DNA from: Brienomyrus brachyistius
Taxonomy: Eukaryota; Chordata; Actinopteri; Osteoglossiformes; Mormyridae
DNA length: 64,000 bases
Assembly (NCBI RefSeq): GCF_023856365.1
Contig: NC_064551.1
Location: forward strand, 1,010,501-1,074,500
Direction of reading: 5' to 3'
This document shows, one piece after another, positions 54,501-64,000 of the stretch; the stretch's first letter is position 1, and each line of letters begins with the position of its first letter. Below the pieces are notes generated by a model, which saw only the letters and a list, made by a program, of their open reading frames with translations, searched no databases and was not told where the DNA came from. A program made the translations under genes and the position numbers.

Positions 54501-56954
54501 AGGCTAATTTCAGGGGGTGTGGCTAATATAATGTGGGATGGAGGCTAATTTCAGGGGGTGTGGCTAATATAATGTGGGATGGAGGCTAATTTCAGGGGGT
54601 GGGGCTAATATAATGTGGGATGGAGGCTAATTTCAGGGGGTGTGGCTAATATAATGTGGGATGGAGGCTAATTTCAGGGGGTGGGGCTACACAGTCACCG
54701 TAGCACTAAAGGCTCATGGCTGACAGCGGAAGGCATAGAGGTTACGAAAGATTCGTATGAGTGGCAGCAAAACTGCTCTAACTGTAAGCTCCTTTTCCTC
54801 AGAGCGTGCCGACCAGGCAGAGCCCATCGGCTGCCTCCCAGAGCGACAGCGCCTCGTCCTCCCAGTCCCTCTCCCACAACGCGGAGCCCGAGCTGCTCCT
54901 GGGACTGGCTTATAATGCAGTGACTGGCCGCCTCTCTGTGGAGCTCATCAAGGGAAGCCACTTTGGCAGTCTGGGCATCAACAGGCCCCCTGGTGAGGCA
55001 ATGCCGTGTCTATACACATACTCTTAAGTATACACTCTGAGGTACACCCTTCTAAGTATATACTCTCAAATGTGCACTGTTAAGTATACACTATCAAGTG
55101 TACTATTTTATGTATACACTATCAAGTATACCATTTTTACATCATCATCTTTCCCGACCTTCTGCTGGATAAATTGTAGCAGCTCAATGTCCCTCCATAT
55201 GTCTCCTACTGGATCCACAACTTTTTTGTCCAACAGAATACAGTATGTCAGGGTTGACGACCACAATTCTGACGCCCTCTTCCTCAGAGCCTGTGCTCTC
55301 TCTCTCATGCTCTGTTCCCTCTTCACCAATGACTGCACTTCTGACAGTGACTCTGTTAAGCTTTTTAAGTTTGCAGGTGACACCACCCTGATCGCTTTCA
55401 TCTCGAATAGTGACAAGTCCACATACCAGGAAGTAATATGGCTGATGTCATTGTGTGGAGCTAAACGCACGCAGAACTGTGGAGCTTATTATTGACGTCA
55501 GGAAGAAACTTGCCTCATTGCCTTCGCTGGAAATGCACGGCTCCTCTGTCCGCAGAGGAGTGTCTCACAAATTCTAGGGCACTATCATTCTCAGACAGGA
55601 TCTCAGATAGGACAGACACAGTACTGCAGTTATGAGGAAGGCCTGTCAGCACTTGTTTTTCCTGCAACAACTCAAGAAATTTGGCCTGTGCCAAGCACTG
55701 CTGATCCAGTTCTACACTGCCATTACAGAGTCCATCACCACATCCTCCATTACCGTCTGGTGTGGTGCTGTATTATCACACATCACGCTAACGCTGCAGT
55801 AAATGCTGCCATATGAGGTTAAAATCATTGGCTGTTGGCACTACGCTGCCGAAGACCTCTACTCATGCAGGAGGAAGGAGAGGGCAGGCAGAATCATGGT
55901 TTGCCTCTCCTGCTCTGGTGGCCTCCGATCGCAGCGGAGACCCAGAGCAGGAACCCTAAGGACTTGGACCAACACCTCCACAGCTTCTTCCCTCAGGCCA
56001 TGATCAATCTAAAGAAGGTCCCTCCGGTTTAAATTGCTGCACAAGCTCTTTATTATGTACATGGTAATGCTCTCAGCGGCTTCCCATGCCATCCCATGCC
56101 ATAATCCTTCCGTGCTAGAACCTTTACCAGTTCCACCATTCCAGCCAGTACACATATGCACAGTTGCACATTAAGTTGCTTTATACTCGCAGTTAGCTTG
56201 TGTACGGTCTGTCAATGTTGTTTTTCTCGAGTATGTGTCATATCCATTAGATCTCTGTGTTGACACCTGCACCAAGAGGAATTCCTTGTACTCTTGGTAC
56301 TTGGTGAATAATACAGATTTGGATTCTGATTATGTAAACACTTCTAAGCAGGGACACACACACAAATAAAGGCATGCCTCCACATACATGCATGCAAAGG
56401 TACACAGACGTGCATGTGAACATGCTACATGCATTTGCAAACATGCAAGTAAAAGAATAGATGGAGTCATAAGTACACAGGTATATGGATGTGGGTTATA
56501 AGCAGATATATACCCAGGGTTATAAGCAGATATATACCCAGACACAAACCTACTTATGAAAAAATATAGTTGGGCCTCTGAATCTGGCTTATTTACCTCC
56601 CCCCTCCCCATCTTTGCCCCCCCCCCCCCCCCACACACAGATACCTATGGCAAACTGACGCTGCTAGACACTGTGGGCCAGGAACTCTCCCGCTGTAAGA
56701 CCTCCCTCCGCCGGGGCCAGCCGCACCCTGTCTATAAGGAGACCTTCGTCTTCCAGGTGGCACTCTTCCAGCTTTCCGACGTCACGCTGCTGGTCTCCAT
56801 CTATAGCCGGCGCAGCATCAAGCGAAAGGAGCTGCTGGGCTGGGTGTCGCTGGGGCACAATGCCAGCGGCCGGGAGGAGTGGCTGCACTGGCAGGACATG
56901 CGGCAGTCGCAGGGGCAGCAGGTGTGCCGCTGGCATGGCCTGCAGGAGGCGTAG
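40289..56954 (+). CDS. syt16: Synaptotagmin-16 (SYT14/16 family)
   Basis: SYT14/16 proteins are atypical tandem-C2 proteins, thought to act in membrane trafficking without calcium. Coding exons: 40289-40301 (proposed), 49799-49978, 52377-52589, 53193-53437, 53852-54358, 54803-54992, 56641-56954. They total 1662 nt with matching phases, giving 553 residues (human SYT14 555, SYT16 645). Residues about 11-34 form one membrane helix (FLSAVGVFVVLLAVLLLF). An acidic/serine linker follows, then C2A (LLVTVMEVQGVEN to MHLCGLKLEGKMEVSLTLE) and C2B (GLAYNAVTGRLSVELIKGSH to QQVCRWHGLQEA). The loop aspartates that bind calcium in classical synaptotagmins are absent in C2A. C2B ends WHGLQEA as SYT14 ends WHALLES. 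Position next to hif1a and sgpp1 favours SYT16 over SYT14. Confidence 0.9.
42375..43330. repeat. Pair of diverged copies of one dispersed element
   Basis: Copy 1 (about 42410-42620) has tgtcacatttagtggagaga and cgcaggcagcaggacaggca. Copy 2 (about 43030-43310) has cgtcacatttagtagaggca and cacaggcagcagcgtaggcg. Both continue with a shared tail (aattagccaaa/gc...gtaagtg...gtgagctctggtag-like). No coding capacity. Confidence 0.6.
45195..45210 (+). promoter_or_regulatory. CTCF-like motif
   Basis: ccagcagggggcgctg is an excellent match to the CTCF core. It lies within syt16 intron 1. Confidence 0.45.
46228..46302 (+). mobile_element. SINE 3'-end fragment
   Basis: ccttggacaggctccagccc, ggataaatgttttgaagatg and a gatggatgat end match the tail style of a repeat family common in fish (ataggctccagccc ... 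ggataagcgg ... atggatgg). Confidence 0.5.
46725..47480. repeat. Strand-asymmetric pyrimidine-rich minisatellite (0.75 kb)
   Basis: Variants of ctgcctcctgctcctctccc followed by tctctccatccctgctcc repeat with irregular unit length (about 37-60 bp). The + strand is almost purine-free apart from single A/G positions. Long frames on both strands (Leu/Ser/Pro-rich and Glu/Arg/Gly-rich) are artefacts. Confidence 0.92.
48109..48196. repeat. ctacactgctaacactg short tandem array
   Basis: About five imperfect copies of a 15-18 bp unit. Confidence 0.8.
48800..49010 (+). mobile_element. tRNA-derived SINE
   Basis: The tRNA-like head has gatcagaaggttgcttgttc and aaatccc; the body has ttggacccttgaacaaaccc followed by a cttgaaatacttctgggccc segment. 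Same family style as the copies at 25025, 51330 and 61588. Confidence 0.65.
49799..49978 (+). CDS. syt16: syt16 exon 2: transmembrane segment
   Basis: Acceptor cttcctcag, donor gtgagt. Encodes TPEAIGFLSAVGVFVVLLAV and LLLFINRKLCF, matching SYT14 VSPEAVGFLSAVGVF...NKKFCF, then a basic cytosolic stretch. Phase 1 at both ends. Confidence 0.92.
51034..51104. repeat. 13-bp tandem repeat gtgtgctgcatgg, about 5 copies
   Basis: Near-perfect copies in syt16 intron 2. Confidence 0.9.
51330..51935 (+). mobile_element. SINE carrying an internal TC/GCTGGG minisatellite
   Basis: The head has gatcagaaggttgtttgttt followed by aaattcc. The expected body word ttgctgggcc is followed by about 18 alternations of (tc)n and gctggg from 51430 to 51855. 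The tail gctttggataaaagcctctg followed by ctaatcaaatac is typical of this SINE family. The array therefore arose inside the element. Confidence 0.75.
51428..51856. repeat. (TC)n-GCTGGG array
   Basis: Each unit is gctgggtctctctctctctc with a variable TC count; the last units change to gctgggcccctc. Confidence 0.95.
52377..52589 (+). CDS. syt16: syt16 exon 3: acidic/serine linker
   Basis: Acceptor gcgtgtgcag, donor gtacgc. Encodes VDSFGEDDDLTTSSDSGDEV followed by a low-complexity Pro/Arg/Ser stretch. Phase 1 at both ends. Low conservation expected, but phases and flanking signals agree. Confidence 0.82.
52661..52745. repeat. 22-bp tandem repeat, 3-4 copies
   Basis: Unit cctgtgctgctgatgagctc plus ag, about 70 nt downstream of syt16 exon 3. 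Confidence 0.85.
53193..53437 (+). CDS. syt16: syt16 exon 4: linker
   Basis: Acceptor gatcctgcag, donor gtacag. Encodes a charged linker containing ETAVDNLGYDHREVPQSAYI. Phases 1 in, 0 out. No domain; the start of this exon is set by phase. Confidence 0.8.
53852..54358 (+). CDS. syt16: syt16 exon 5: C2A domain
   Basis: 169 codons, acceptor tgtgatttcag, donor gtcaga. C2A core: VITLLEYKGRAQRLLVTVME, LRLVLLPSRRRRHKTGAQRG, PIPCFGETFRFSHVEPTELE. It aligns with SYT14 (QKLLVTVTAV, VHLVLLPIKKQRAKTSIQRG). Strongly GC-rich compared with its introns. Confidence 0.92.
54470..54690. repeat. 41-bp minisatellite, about 5 copies
   Basis: Unit ggggtgtggctaatataatg then tgggatggaggctaatttca; nearly perfect copies 110 bp upstream of syt16 exon 6. 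Confidence 0.92.
54803..54992 (+). CDS. syt16: syt16 exon 6: C2A-C2B linker and C2B start
   Basis: Acceptor ccttttcctcag, donor gtgagg. Encodes a Ser-rich linker (SASSSQSLSHNAEPE) and LLLGLAYNAVTGRLSVELIK, matching SYT14 ILIGLLYNATTGRLSAEVIK. Confidence 0.93.
55140..56336 (+). mobile_element. Decayed L2-like LINE, reverse-transcriptase 3' part and tail
   Basis: Across several frameshifts the + strand reads as a LINE reverse transcriptase: TNDCTSDSDSVKLFKFAGDT at about 55335-55390 (the catalytic FADD motif has become FAGD) and later words such as a frameshifted RKACQHLFFLQQLKKF segment near 55640. The 3' end (caccaagaggaattccttgt, tacttggtgaataatacaga and a gattctgatta terminus) has the form of fish L2-like LINE tails. 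It is inactive. Confidence 0.8.
56641..56954 (+). CDS. syt16: syt16 exon 7: C2B domain and stop
   Basis: The acceptor is a 16-C run followed by acacacag. Encodes DTYGKLTLLDTVGQELSRCK, TSLRRGQPHPVYKETFVFQV, ALFQLSDVTLLVSIYSRRSI and the end GQQVCRWHGLQEA, TAG at 56952-56954. The best-conserved part of the gene. Confidence 0.96.
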
Positions 56955-57335
56955 TGGGGCCACACACCCCCTCCCAGCCAGGGCTCACAGAAGACGTACG
57001 ATGATTCTCCCAGCCTCTCGGTCTGCTCCGTATTGGACCAATCTCACATATGACTGCATCCCAATTGGCTACACCAATGTCTCGACACCCAGAGCCAGCA
57101 CTAGGGGGCAGTGTAACCCAGGGTTCAAGACGGACCATTCAGTATGCTGGGTTGTCATCAATCGCTGTGCAAGATAGACGGACTGGCTGTCAGGAACAAG
57201 TAACAAGACATTTTTCAGTCATGTTCTGACTTCATTGACTGTGTGGCACGATGGCCCGGGGATTGTGGGTAGGTGGATCGGGCACAGGAGACGAGCTGCT
57301 GTATGAGTGAATAAAACCAAGGACCTCAGTTTACT
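56955..57335 (+). other. syt16: Likely syt16 3' UTR
   Basis: AATAAA occurs at 57310-57315, about 355 nt after the stop. A CTCF-like string (ccagcactagggggcagtg) lies at about 57095-57113. A second AATAAA at 59730-59735 could serve a longer form. Confidence 0.55.
57310..57315 (+). terminator. syt16: Candidate syt16 polyadenylation signal AATAAA
   Basis: First canonical hexamer after the stop, in gagtgaataaaaccaagg. Confidence 0.5.
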
Positions 57336-59900
57336 CCATGTTCTGCTTTTCTCATACAGATTCACACAGTTAAGGGACAGTTTTTGTCTAACATTAGTAA
57401 TCAAACTACTCATGTGTAACGTTGGGCACTGGGGGGGATTGGAGTGCACAGCTGCTAGATGAATGACATGAAATGCACTTGGCGCATCAGGAAACTCGCA
57501 TATAAGCAAGTGCATGGTCAACACCAAGAAAGTCATTTATGCCGAATGGAAGATGGAAAGGTGGCTCTAACTTGCGCTGCTTCGCAGTTTTTCTGATGCC
57601 GTCTTCTGCCTGGGGGGCCTGTGCACCTGCGCTCATGGGGTTTCTGTGGGACCTCGGAAGCACAGCAGGCGTTCTCAGGCACTGCGTCTGCGTCTGCATG
57701 GCAAAATACGTTTGTGCTCACTAATGCATATTTCTGTAGAAATGGAGGAGGAGGAAGTTTCCCAGAAGCCTCCTGCCCCCCGTCGCATGTAGGGGCCTCG
57801 ATCGTGCCCGTGCCATGCGTACGAAGAGGTGCACCATGGGAATTAGCTGCCGCGTGGACAGCATGGCCCCTGGCAGCTCGAATGTCTTCTGCAGATACTT
57901 CCTGCTGTATCAGTAAATCGACCCATGAATTCTGCTGATGCCTTCTGTTCCATTTATCTGATCTGATGATCTGTGTCCTGTTTGCTCCGGTGCTCTTCAC
58001 ATGTTTTATGTAGATATTCTTTATTTGGAATTGCAGTTTAACACTGTCTTCCTGTAGTTCCAAGGAAATCGTTTGATCTTATCGGATAAGCAGGACCAAA
58101 TGGGAAGGAGTGCTTCCTCGCTGTGGGTCACCTTCCATAGCTACCGATCCACGCATGTTCATGCTCCTAACCGAGGGAAAATGTCAAGGAGCACAGAACA
58201 GAAGATGCCAGGTCCAGCGTGTCCGAGTGCCTAGTTTGAAAAGTAAGAGCACTTCGCGTCGTCAGGCTGAGGGCCGCAGAAGGAACCAGGAACTCATTTT
58301 CTGAAAACCTCTGTCTTCAAAACGTTGATTATTTCTCTGAGTAGCGTAGAGATGTCGCGCTTCCCAGCACCAATCATGCTCTTACAGAAGAAGGTCATCA
58401 CAGCAAAGAGACCATTCAGGATTAGTTTTATTTAGTTTTATTTTTTTGGAATCTCTTGATGCCTACAACCTGGGATATTAAACGTGATCCATAGCTTGTG
58501 CTCTAAGACATTTTATACAGTTTTTACATTATTCAGATTAATGTAAAATGTCGTATTTATGCTGTGACGTATTTAACTTAACGCTGCATGGGTTTCCATC
58601 ACGTTTGGATTCACATTGTTTATTCTTTAAGCATGTATACGTACTTTGGGAGGTTATTCTAGGATTATGGGTAAAAAAAATTCTAATTTCATTAGAGTGA
58701 TGTGGCAGATCCAGGTGGGGGGAGGCTGCACTTTACAGGCCCTTAAATATGTCAAATTATATGTAAAATTGGGCACAATACTTGCTGTTGTGGTTAAGAG
58801 TATTTAATCAGACCCATTAAGATACAGAAACCCACAGCCTGCAGTGATGCTGCTGACTCATGTTCATTAACTGGACAGAACCTGGCTGTGCTTAATAATT
58901 TCGCTTAAGGCAGTAGAAGATAATCCAGCTGTGTTTCACATTGAATCCTGGCACTTGCATTGCACTGTATAATGTTACAGTTTTTATTGTCCCTTAGATT
59001 TTTTTCCATAATATATATCGTGTTATGTTACGCAAACACTAATCTCTTGGATGGATCTTATTTTAATAAATACATGATTTCATTTACTTATTATTCAAGT
59101 TTGATTTTACTTATTGTCCGTTGAAAAAAAATAGTTTTCATGATGAAAGCATTGCAAATGTATGAAAGCAAGCACCGTGATTTAAAATTTACAATTTGAA
59201 AGTGTTTCTATATACACATTAAAATCCAGGAGGGCAGCTCAACCCTGTACTAGAAAAGAGATATGGATGGATGGATGGATTGATGGATGGATGGCAAAGA
59301 AGAGTAACAACATGACTGTAGTGTCCTCTTTACTGCCTTGTAAATGAGGCACTTACTATTACAAAATCTTGACCTGAAGAGGGGGCCGTTGCACGTCGAG
59401 AATCATTGCGAGGCGACCGCCAATGTAGAGATTATCCTGAAATGCGACAGTGATCACTAACTCACCACTGGTCTTGGTTATCTGAGTCCACGTGTGTAAC
59501 TCTGGCTACAAATGGTATACCTTTGATGATTTTTTCCATAGAAACAGTGAGTATGGGCCTTCTATGTATGAAATATAAACTTTTAAATAAGTAAACGCAT
59601 GACATGCATGTTAATATACAGTTGGGTATGTAATATTGTTACCGCTTAATGCTGTTTTGTATAGAACATCTTAGAAATTGATTGCGATTGCGATTTTTTT
59701 TGTATCTTTTGTGGTGGCCTATTTGCTTGAATAAAACGCATGGACTATATGAACATACGCCCTTCGGTGATTCCTGTTAAGCACATGCTGCATTCGAGCT
59801 GCTTTTATTTCAGATGACGTATAGGGTAATCCCCAGGTCCGACTCCGACAGGTCCGGTAACTAGCAGTGTGTTCCATGGTACAGTCAGCGGCGTTTAGGG
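57336..59900. other. Intergenic interval syt16-sgpp1
   Basis: No exon was recognised on either strand. A minus-strand frame at 57533-58063 (176 residues) lacks any known domain. A SINE-like tail with atggatgg repeats lies at 59222-59292 (aaccctgtactagaaaagag). Confidence 0.55.
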
Positions 59901-60383
59901 CTGTTCGGAGCCCTAGTGAGCCAGTGTGAGCCGTTCCTAGATCAGCTTCTGTGGAGTCGTCTAGCACGTGTGGCGCGGTACGAACCCGGCCAGCTGAACC
60001 CGAATCAGCGGCTGGGGCGCATCTCAGCCGCAGTGTGTCCGAAAGGCTACGTCACCCACCGTGGGCGTCACCTGAGCCCGGCTTCCAGCGCACTACCCGC
60101 GCTTGTCGGAATCGGCAGGACGGTGTCGCCGGAGCCTGATGGAACCGATGAATCCTCATCGATGGCCTAGAAATCGGGCACTTCTGCAGCGATTATGCTC
60201 TCTATACCTTTATGAAGATACCAGCTTCATTTCAATACGCGCTGTTCTTTAACGTCGTTACAGTCTTGCTGTTTTATCGGTATTCGGTAAATTAGGGTCA
60301 CCGCATTATTCTGGCGATATTATATATTGCAGATTACGACATTGCATGGTTCGTGTGGTGCGCCCCAGGTTTAACACATAACG
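59900..60383 (+). promoter_or_regulatory. sgpp1: sgpp1 promoter and 5' UTR region
   Basis: CpG-rich block at about 59945-60150 with a CRE-like tacgtca at 60048-60054. The transcription start is not determined. The 200 bp nearest the start codon are A/T-rich. Confidence 0.5.
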
Positions 60384-61148
60384 ATGGCGAACCATGTACA
60401 GGGATTTATCCGGCTGTGTCAGTACCTGCAGGACCCGCATCTTGTTGCAAAATTTCAGCAGATGTGCGGCGTTAAAGGAACCTTCGCCGGGAAAGCAACC
60501 GAAATAGCTGGACAGGAGGAGGAAACGCTGCAAAACGGCGACTGCATCCTCCACTCCGCGGACGCAGAAACAGATGGTCTTCGGGAGAGAAAAGACGCGA
60601 TCGGCTCCGGGAAGACGGCCCTTATGAACCAGGTGAACCCGGTGCCTGACGCGGAGGAGGCGGCGATGCAAAGCAGGCACTGGCGGCTCTCGGCTGCACC
60701 GGGCAGCAGGGAAGAAGAGGGAAAGGAGGCGGCGTGTGAGCTGTCAGAATCCCGCCAGCATGAATCCCGAAGCACCGTTAAACCGCTGCGCAAAAACTCT
60801 CTGACCGGAGATGTCGGACAGGAGTTCATCATCGAGAATAAGTTTCTCTTCTACCTGTTCACGTTTGGGACTGAACTGGGCAATGAAATGTTCTTCATCA
60901 TTTTCTTCCCTTTCTTATTCTGGAACATCGACGCCTACGTGAGCCGGCGCCTGATCGTGGTCTGGGTCTTGATCCTATACCTGGGTCAGTGCGCCAAAGA
61001 CCTCATCCGGTGGACGAGGCCGGCCTCACCGCCGGTGGTCAAGGTGGAGGTGTTTTACAACACGGAGTACAGCATGCCATCCACCCACGCCATGACGGGG
61101 ACCGCCCTGCCGCTCTCCCTCTTCCTGCTCACCTACGGCCGATGGGAG
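60384..61148 (+). CDS. sgpp1: Sphingosine-1-phosphate phosphatase 1, exon 1 (3'-partial gene)
   Basis: SGPP1 is an endoplasmic-reticulum enzyme of the PAP2/LPP type that dephosphorylates sphingosine-1-phosphate to sphingosine. This exon gives residues 1-255, with donor gtatgc in phase 0 after YGRWE; human exon 1 ends at the same point (YGRWQ). Residues 1-135 are a variable, charged cytosolic region opening MANHVQGFIRLCQYLQDPHL, with conserved LRKNSLTG at 136-142. Membrane segments follow (about 153-180, 188-203). The catalytic PAP2 motif 1 is KDLIRWTRP (K205 to P213) and motif 2 is PSTH (232-235). Motif 3 (SRxxxxxH) belongs to the next exon, which is beyond the window. The start is the first ATG of the frame and the opening residues align with human ([20 protein letters not shown]). 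Confidence 0.95.
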
Positions 61149-61587
61149 GTATGCTGTTTATTGCAGATTGTAATTTAAGTCTTTTTCATGAAACGCCGCT
61201 AGGTGACAGATTATCGGTGTTTAGATAACGCCACAAACCGTTTACTGTCACATGATTTGCACTTATATACACAAACACGTGCTTTCTCCAAGTCTGTACC
61301 AGTGTAACGATTAATTCACTTGTCGCATCTCACACCTGTGATTTCTGCGCACAGGAACCTTTTATATACAGTAAATTACAGTATAGTAGTAAATTGTATA
61401 AACGTTTGTTGATTGATAAAAAAAATTGGCGTAACTCGGATACATTCATGAGACATTTTGCACGTAGTACTAAGTACTACTGAAACGTTTGCACACACCT
61501 ACCTATTGAAAGGTTTATTTGTACTATTCTCTGCATTTTACAATAATTATAAACACATCAAAACTATAAATAACATATGAAATTATG

Positions 61588-61765
61588 TCCTGGGGGGGCA
61601 GCTCTGTGGGTTGCGACTCAGAGGGTTGCTGGTTCAAATCCCCGGGTCAGCAGAGTGATCCCACCATTGGGGCCCTTAACCCCATTTGTCTCCTCTACGC
61701 CAGTTTCATGAGGTGGCCTCCTGGGATGCTTCTCCTGCTGTCCTGGAGGAGCTCCCTCATATGTG
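61588..61765 (+). mobile_element. tRNA-derived SINE
   Basis: ggggggcagctctgtgggtt, gagggttgctggttcaaatc (B-box-like) and gagtgatcccaccattgggg followed by cccttaacccc. It is the best preserved of the SINE heads in the window. Confidence 0.75.
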
Positions 61766-62850
61766 CCGATCAGTCAGCGGCTGCTTCTCCTCCAGTCTAT
61801 GGTGAAACATATTCTACTGTGTTTATGTCAGGTTCCCGGGTCATGTGACACGACACTCTCACTCTCCTTCGTAGGCCGCTTGGTGTGTCCAAACTTTTCA
61901 CGGGTACCGTACGTATTTTAATTGTTGCTTATACCTGTAAGCACTGAGCTGGCTGTACGCTGTTAAAGGAGCCATTCGCAGCTGCACACAGATTTTTTTG
62001 AGGAACATACGTCTGTCCCCTTTTCCTTTGGTAAATTGACTGGGGGAGCTTTGGATCGTTCGGTCAGTAGGGTCAGGTGCTCAGCGCCCCCAGCATGCCC
62101 CTTCACACCAAATGGGGTTTCTGAACTTTTAAGACCCATCAAAGCGTGAGCGATGACACACAGGACACTGACAGGACACACAGGGCTGTAGATTTGCTTT
62201 CAGCATCGGTAGGGATGAGATCAGGCCGACCCCCCCCCGCCCAGTAAAAACACACAGTACTTCCACAAAACTGGAATAGATCGGTAATCCCAGACGCAAA
62301 TCCACACCTTTGCTAGAGCAACAGGCCACATGCATCTGACCAGCTGACACATTTATCCAGTAAACAGCTTCCTTAAAACCTTTTGCACGGATTGAGCGAG
62401 GCCTTCCAGTGGCTGGGAGCCTCAGCACTGATATTCCTGGAGCCCAGAATGCTCCTGTCACAATCACCCCACCTGCCACAGGTGTAGGACTGTAATGCTA
62501 AAATGGCTTATGGTCAAAAAGAGGCAGTATCTTAAGATGCTTTTATGAAGGATGTAAATCAATAAGAGGCTTCAGTGGGGGGACAAGCATCCTTCTCTCT
62601 TGTTTGATGATGTGTGGATGATGTCATATTTTGGCTGGAATCAGTAGTTACTCCAGTTCTGCACCACCCCCCCCCTGCCCCATGAAGGAGCGCCAGCTTG
62701 TAAAAGCCCCTCCTGTCCACCTCATTAGTGAGGACTCTTCCCGAGAGAGTCATTATCCAATAGCGAATGTGGGTCAAGGTCGTAACTCTGAGGCCTCTCA
62801 GTCATTCCTGTAGTTTAGAAGATCCGCATCCCCTTTGTGGAAACTGAGAA

Positions 62851-63050
62851 CCCGGGCCCCGGCGTCCGCCCGCGCGAGAACCCGGGCCCCGGCGTCCGCC
62901 CGCGCGAGAACCCGGGCCCCGGCGTCCGCCCGCGCGAGAACCCGGGCCCCGGCGTCCGCCCGCGCGGGAACCCGGGCCCCGGCGTCCGCCCGCGCGGGAA
63001 CCCGGCCCCCGGCGTCTGCCCGCGCGAGAACCCGGGCCCCCGGCGTCTGC
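62851..63050. repeat. 30-bp GC-rich, CpG-rich minisatellite, about 6.7 copies
   Basis: Unit gaacccgggccccggcgtcc plus gcccgcgcga. First copies are perfect; the last two carry substitutions (ggcccc to gccccc, cgtcc to cgtct). Open in several frames because 30 is divisible by three; not coding. Confidence 0.94.
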
Positions 63051-64000
63051 CCGCTCACATGACCACTGGTCCAGTCAGCTGGAGGGTTGACTGACATTCT
63101 CCCCCCCACCCCCCAGCCATAATATAAAAGTCACTGGCTTGCTTTCCCAGCCTCTGCATGTTCAGCACCATCTCTCCATTCCTGCTGAACAAAGCCTGTT
63201 AAGGTGGGGGGGCGGGGGACGCCCAGGACGTTCTCTCCAGGCCCCCCCCTGAGGCTGCACAGCTGTTTGGGGAATCATTTAATGTGAGGGCCGTGCCTGG
63301 TGGACATGGAGACCCCCCCGGAGGCCCCCCGCAGGCTCCTGCAGCCTGACAGGAACAGCACAGGATAGGGGAACAATGGCATGGCCTCTTACTTCCTGTG
63401 CTGCTCATGTTGTTGGGTCTTAAAGCCCGAAGAAGCAGCCGGACTCTGAAGCAGGTGGCCGGACCGGACCGGACCGGACCGGAGCAGCTCTCTGCACGGC
63501 TTCGCTCTGACAGGTCAGCGGTGTGGGATGCAGGCGTCACAGGCTGGTGGGTCAGCACACCGGGCCTTATAGCCCCACTGACGTCTCAGCGGAACATCTC
63601 CCCTGGGCCCACTGCCCCGTTCTCACTCAGGTCCTCCTTCAGCTATAGAATCATGTACAGAATGCTGTGCGCCTGGGCAGGCGGACTGGCAGCCGAATGA
63701 ACAGAGTCGCTCTCCCTTAGACAGGTAGCATAACCGTCCCCCGCAGTCGGGGTTCAGGGCTGGGGGGTGGGGGAGGAATCGCAGAGGGAGACGAATTTAG
63801 ACCTGAGAGCAGTCGGCGGCGAGGAAGGAAACTCGTCCCACACGCAGATCATCCCCCCCCCCCGCGGTCCGCTGAGCATCTTCGCTGTCAGGTCTGCGGA
63901 GGTGTTCCCACTCCAGGGATCAGCAGAAAAGCGGGGAACCGTCCTGTTTCCGGACTCGAGGCACCGGCCGACCTTTCCCCCGGACTGCCAGTAAAGGTGC

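Larger units (their letters stand above)
61149..64000. other. sgpp1: sgpp1 intron 1 (5' part)
   Basis: No second exon (the YPLIYGL...SRIYMGMHS segment) was found, so it lies beyond the window. Contents: a SINE at 61588-61765, a C-run at 62230-62237, a 30-bp GC-rich minisatellite at 62851-63050, a ggacc array at 63460-63482, and a G/C-rich tail. Confidence 0.7.

Noticed and set aside
57533..58063. 176-residue minus-strand frame downstream of syt16
   Set aside because: No recognisable domain, no splice signals and no supporting promoter; treated as chance.
61150..61228. FHETPLG in the frame after sgpp1 exon 1, a phrase also found in PKC C2 domains
   Set aside because: Only seven residues match and no C2 sequence surrounds them; chance in an intron.

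Overview
The window is vertebrate nuclear DNA, most likely from a ray-finned (teleost) fish. It holds intron-rich genes with GT-AG junctions whose proteins belong to vertebrate-specific families, and tRNA-derived SINEs, L2-like LINE debris and short DNA-transposon relics of the kinds common in fish. The species cannot be read from the sequence. All four recognisable genes are on the + strand: prkch (protein kinase C eta, 5' end off the window), hif1a (HIF-1 alpha, complete), syt16 (synaptotagmin-16, apparently complete if a tiny first coding exon is accepted) and sgpp1 (sphingosine-1-phosphate phosphatase 1, first coding exon only, 3' end off the window).

Layout. 1-20138: the last 13 coding exons of prkch (563 residues from the C2/pseudosubstrate linker to the stop), with introns full of minisatellites. 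20139-26742: prkch 3' UTR, then a gene-free interval and the hif1a promoter. 26743-37287: hif1a, 15 coding exons, 752 residues, with bHLH, PAS-A, PAS-B, two prolyl-hydroxylation degrons and the asparagine-hydroxylated C-terminal transactivation domain. 37288-40288: hif1a 3' flank, a CpG-rich promoter-like segment near 38.4-38.8 kb with no assigned gene, and the likely syt16 promoter near 40.0-40.3 kb. 40289-56954: syt16, seven coding exons, 553 residues, with an N-terminal membrane segment and two C2 domains. 56955-60383: syt16 3' UTR and sgpp1 upstream region. 60384-61148: sgpp1 exon 1. 61149-64000: sgpp1 intron 1.

Every exon join reported for prkch, hif1a and syt16 was checked for reading phase by hand, and all three reading frames close exactly. 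The order PRKCH-HIF1A-SYT16-SGPP1 is that of human 14q23, but SNAPC1 (between HIF1A and SYT16) and the KCNH5/RHOJ/GPHB5/PPP2R5E/WDR89 block (between SYT16 and SGPP1) are not seen. That pattern fits a gene-depleted duplicate left by the teleost genome duplication. The four genes are neighbours by descent and do not form a pathway: they are a lipid-activated kinase, an oxygen-regulated transcription factor, a C2-domain trafficking protein and a sphingolipid phosphatase.

The most unusual feature of the window is its density of minisatellites. The clearest case is the 1.09-kb prkch intron at 8584-9672, which consists almost wholly of about 20 tandem copies of its own splice-junction region. I saw no CRISPR array, operon, functional tRNA or rRNA gene, or intact mobile element.
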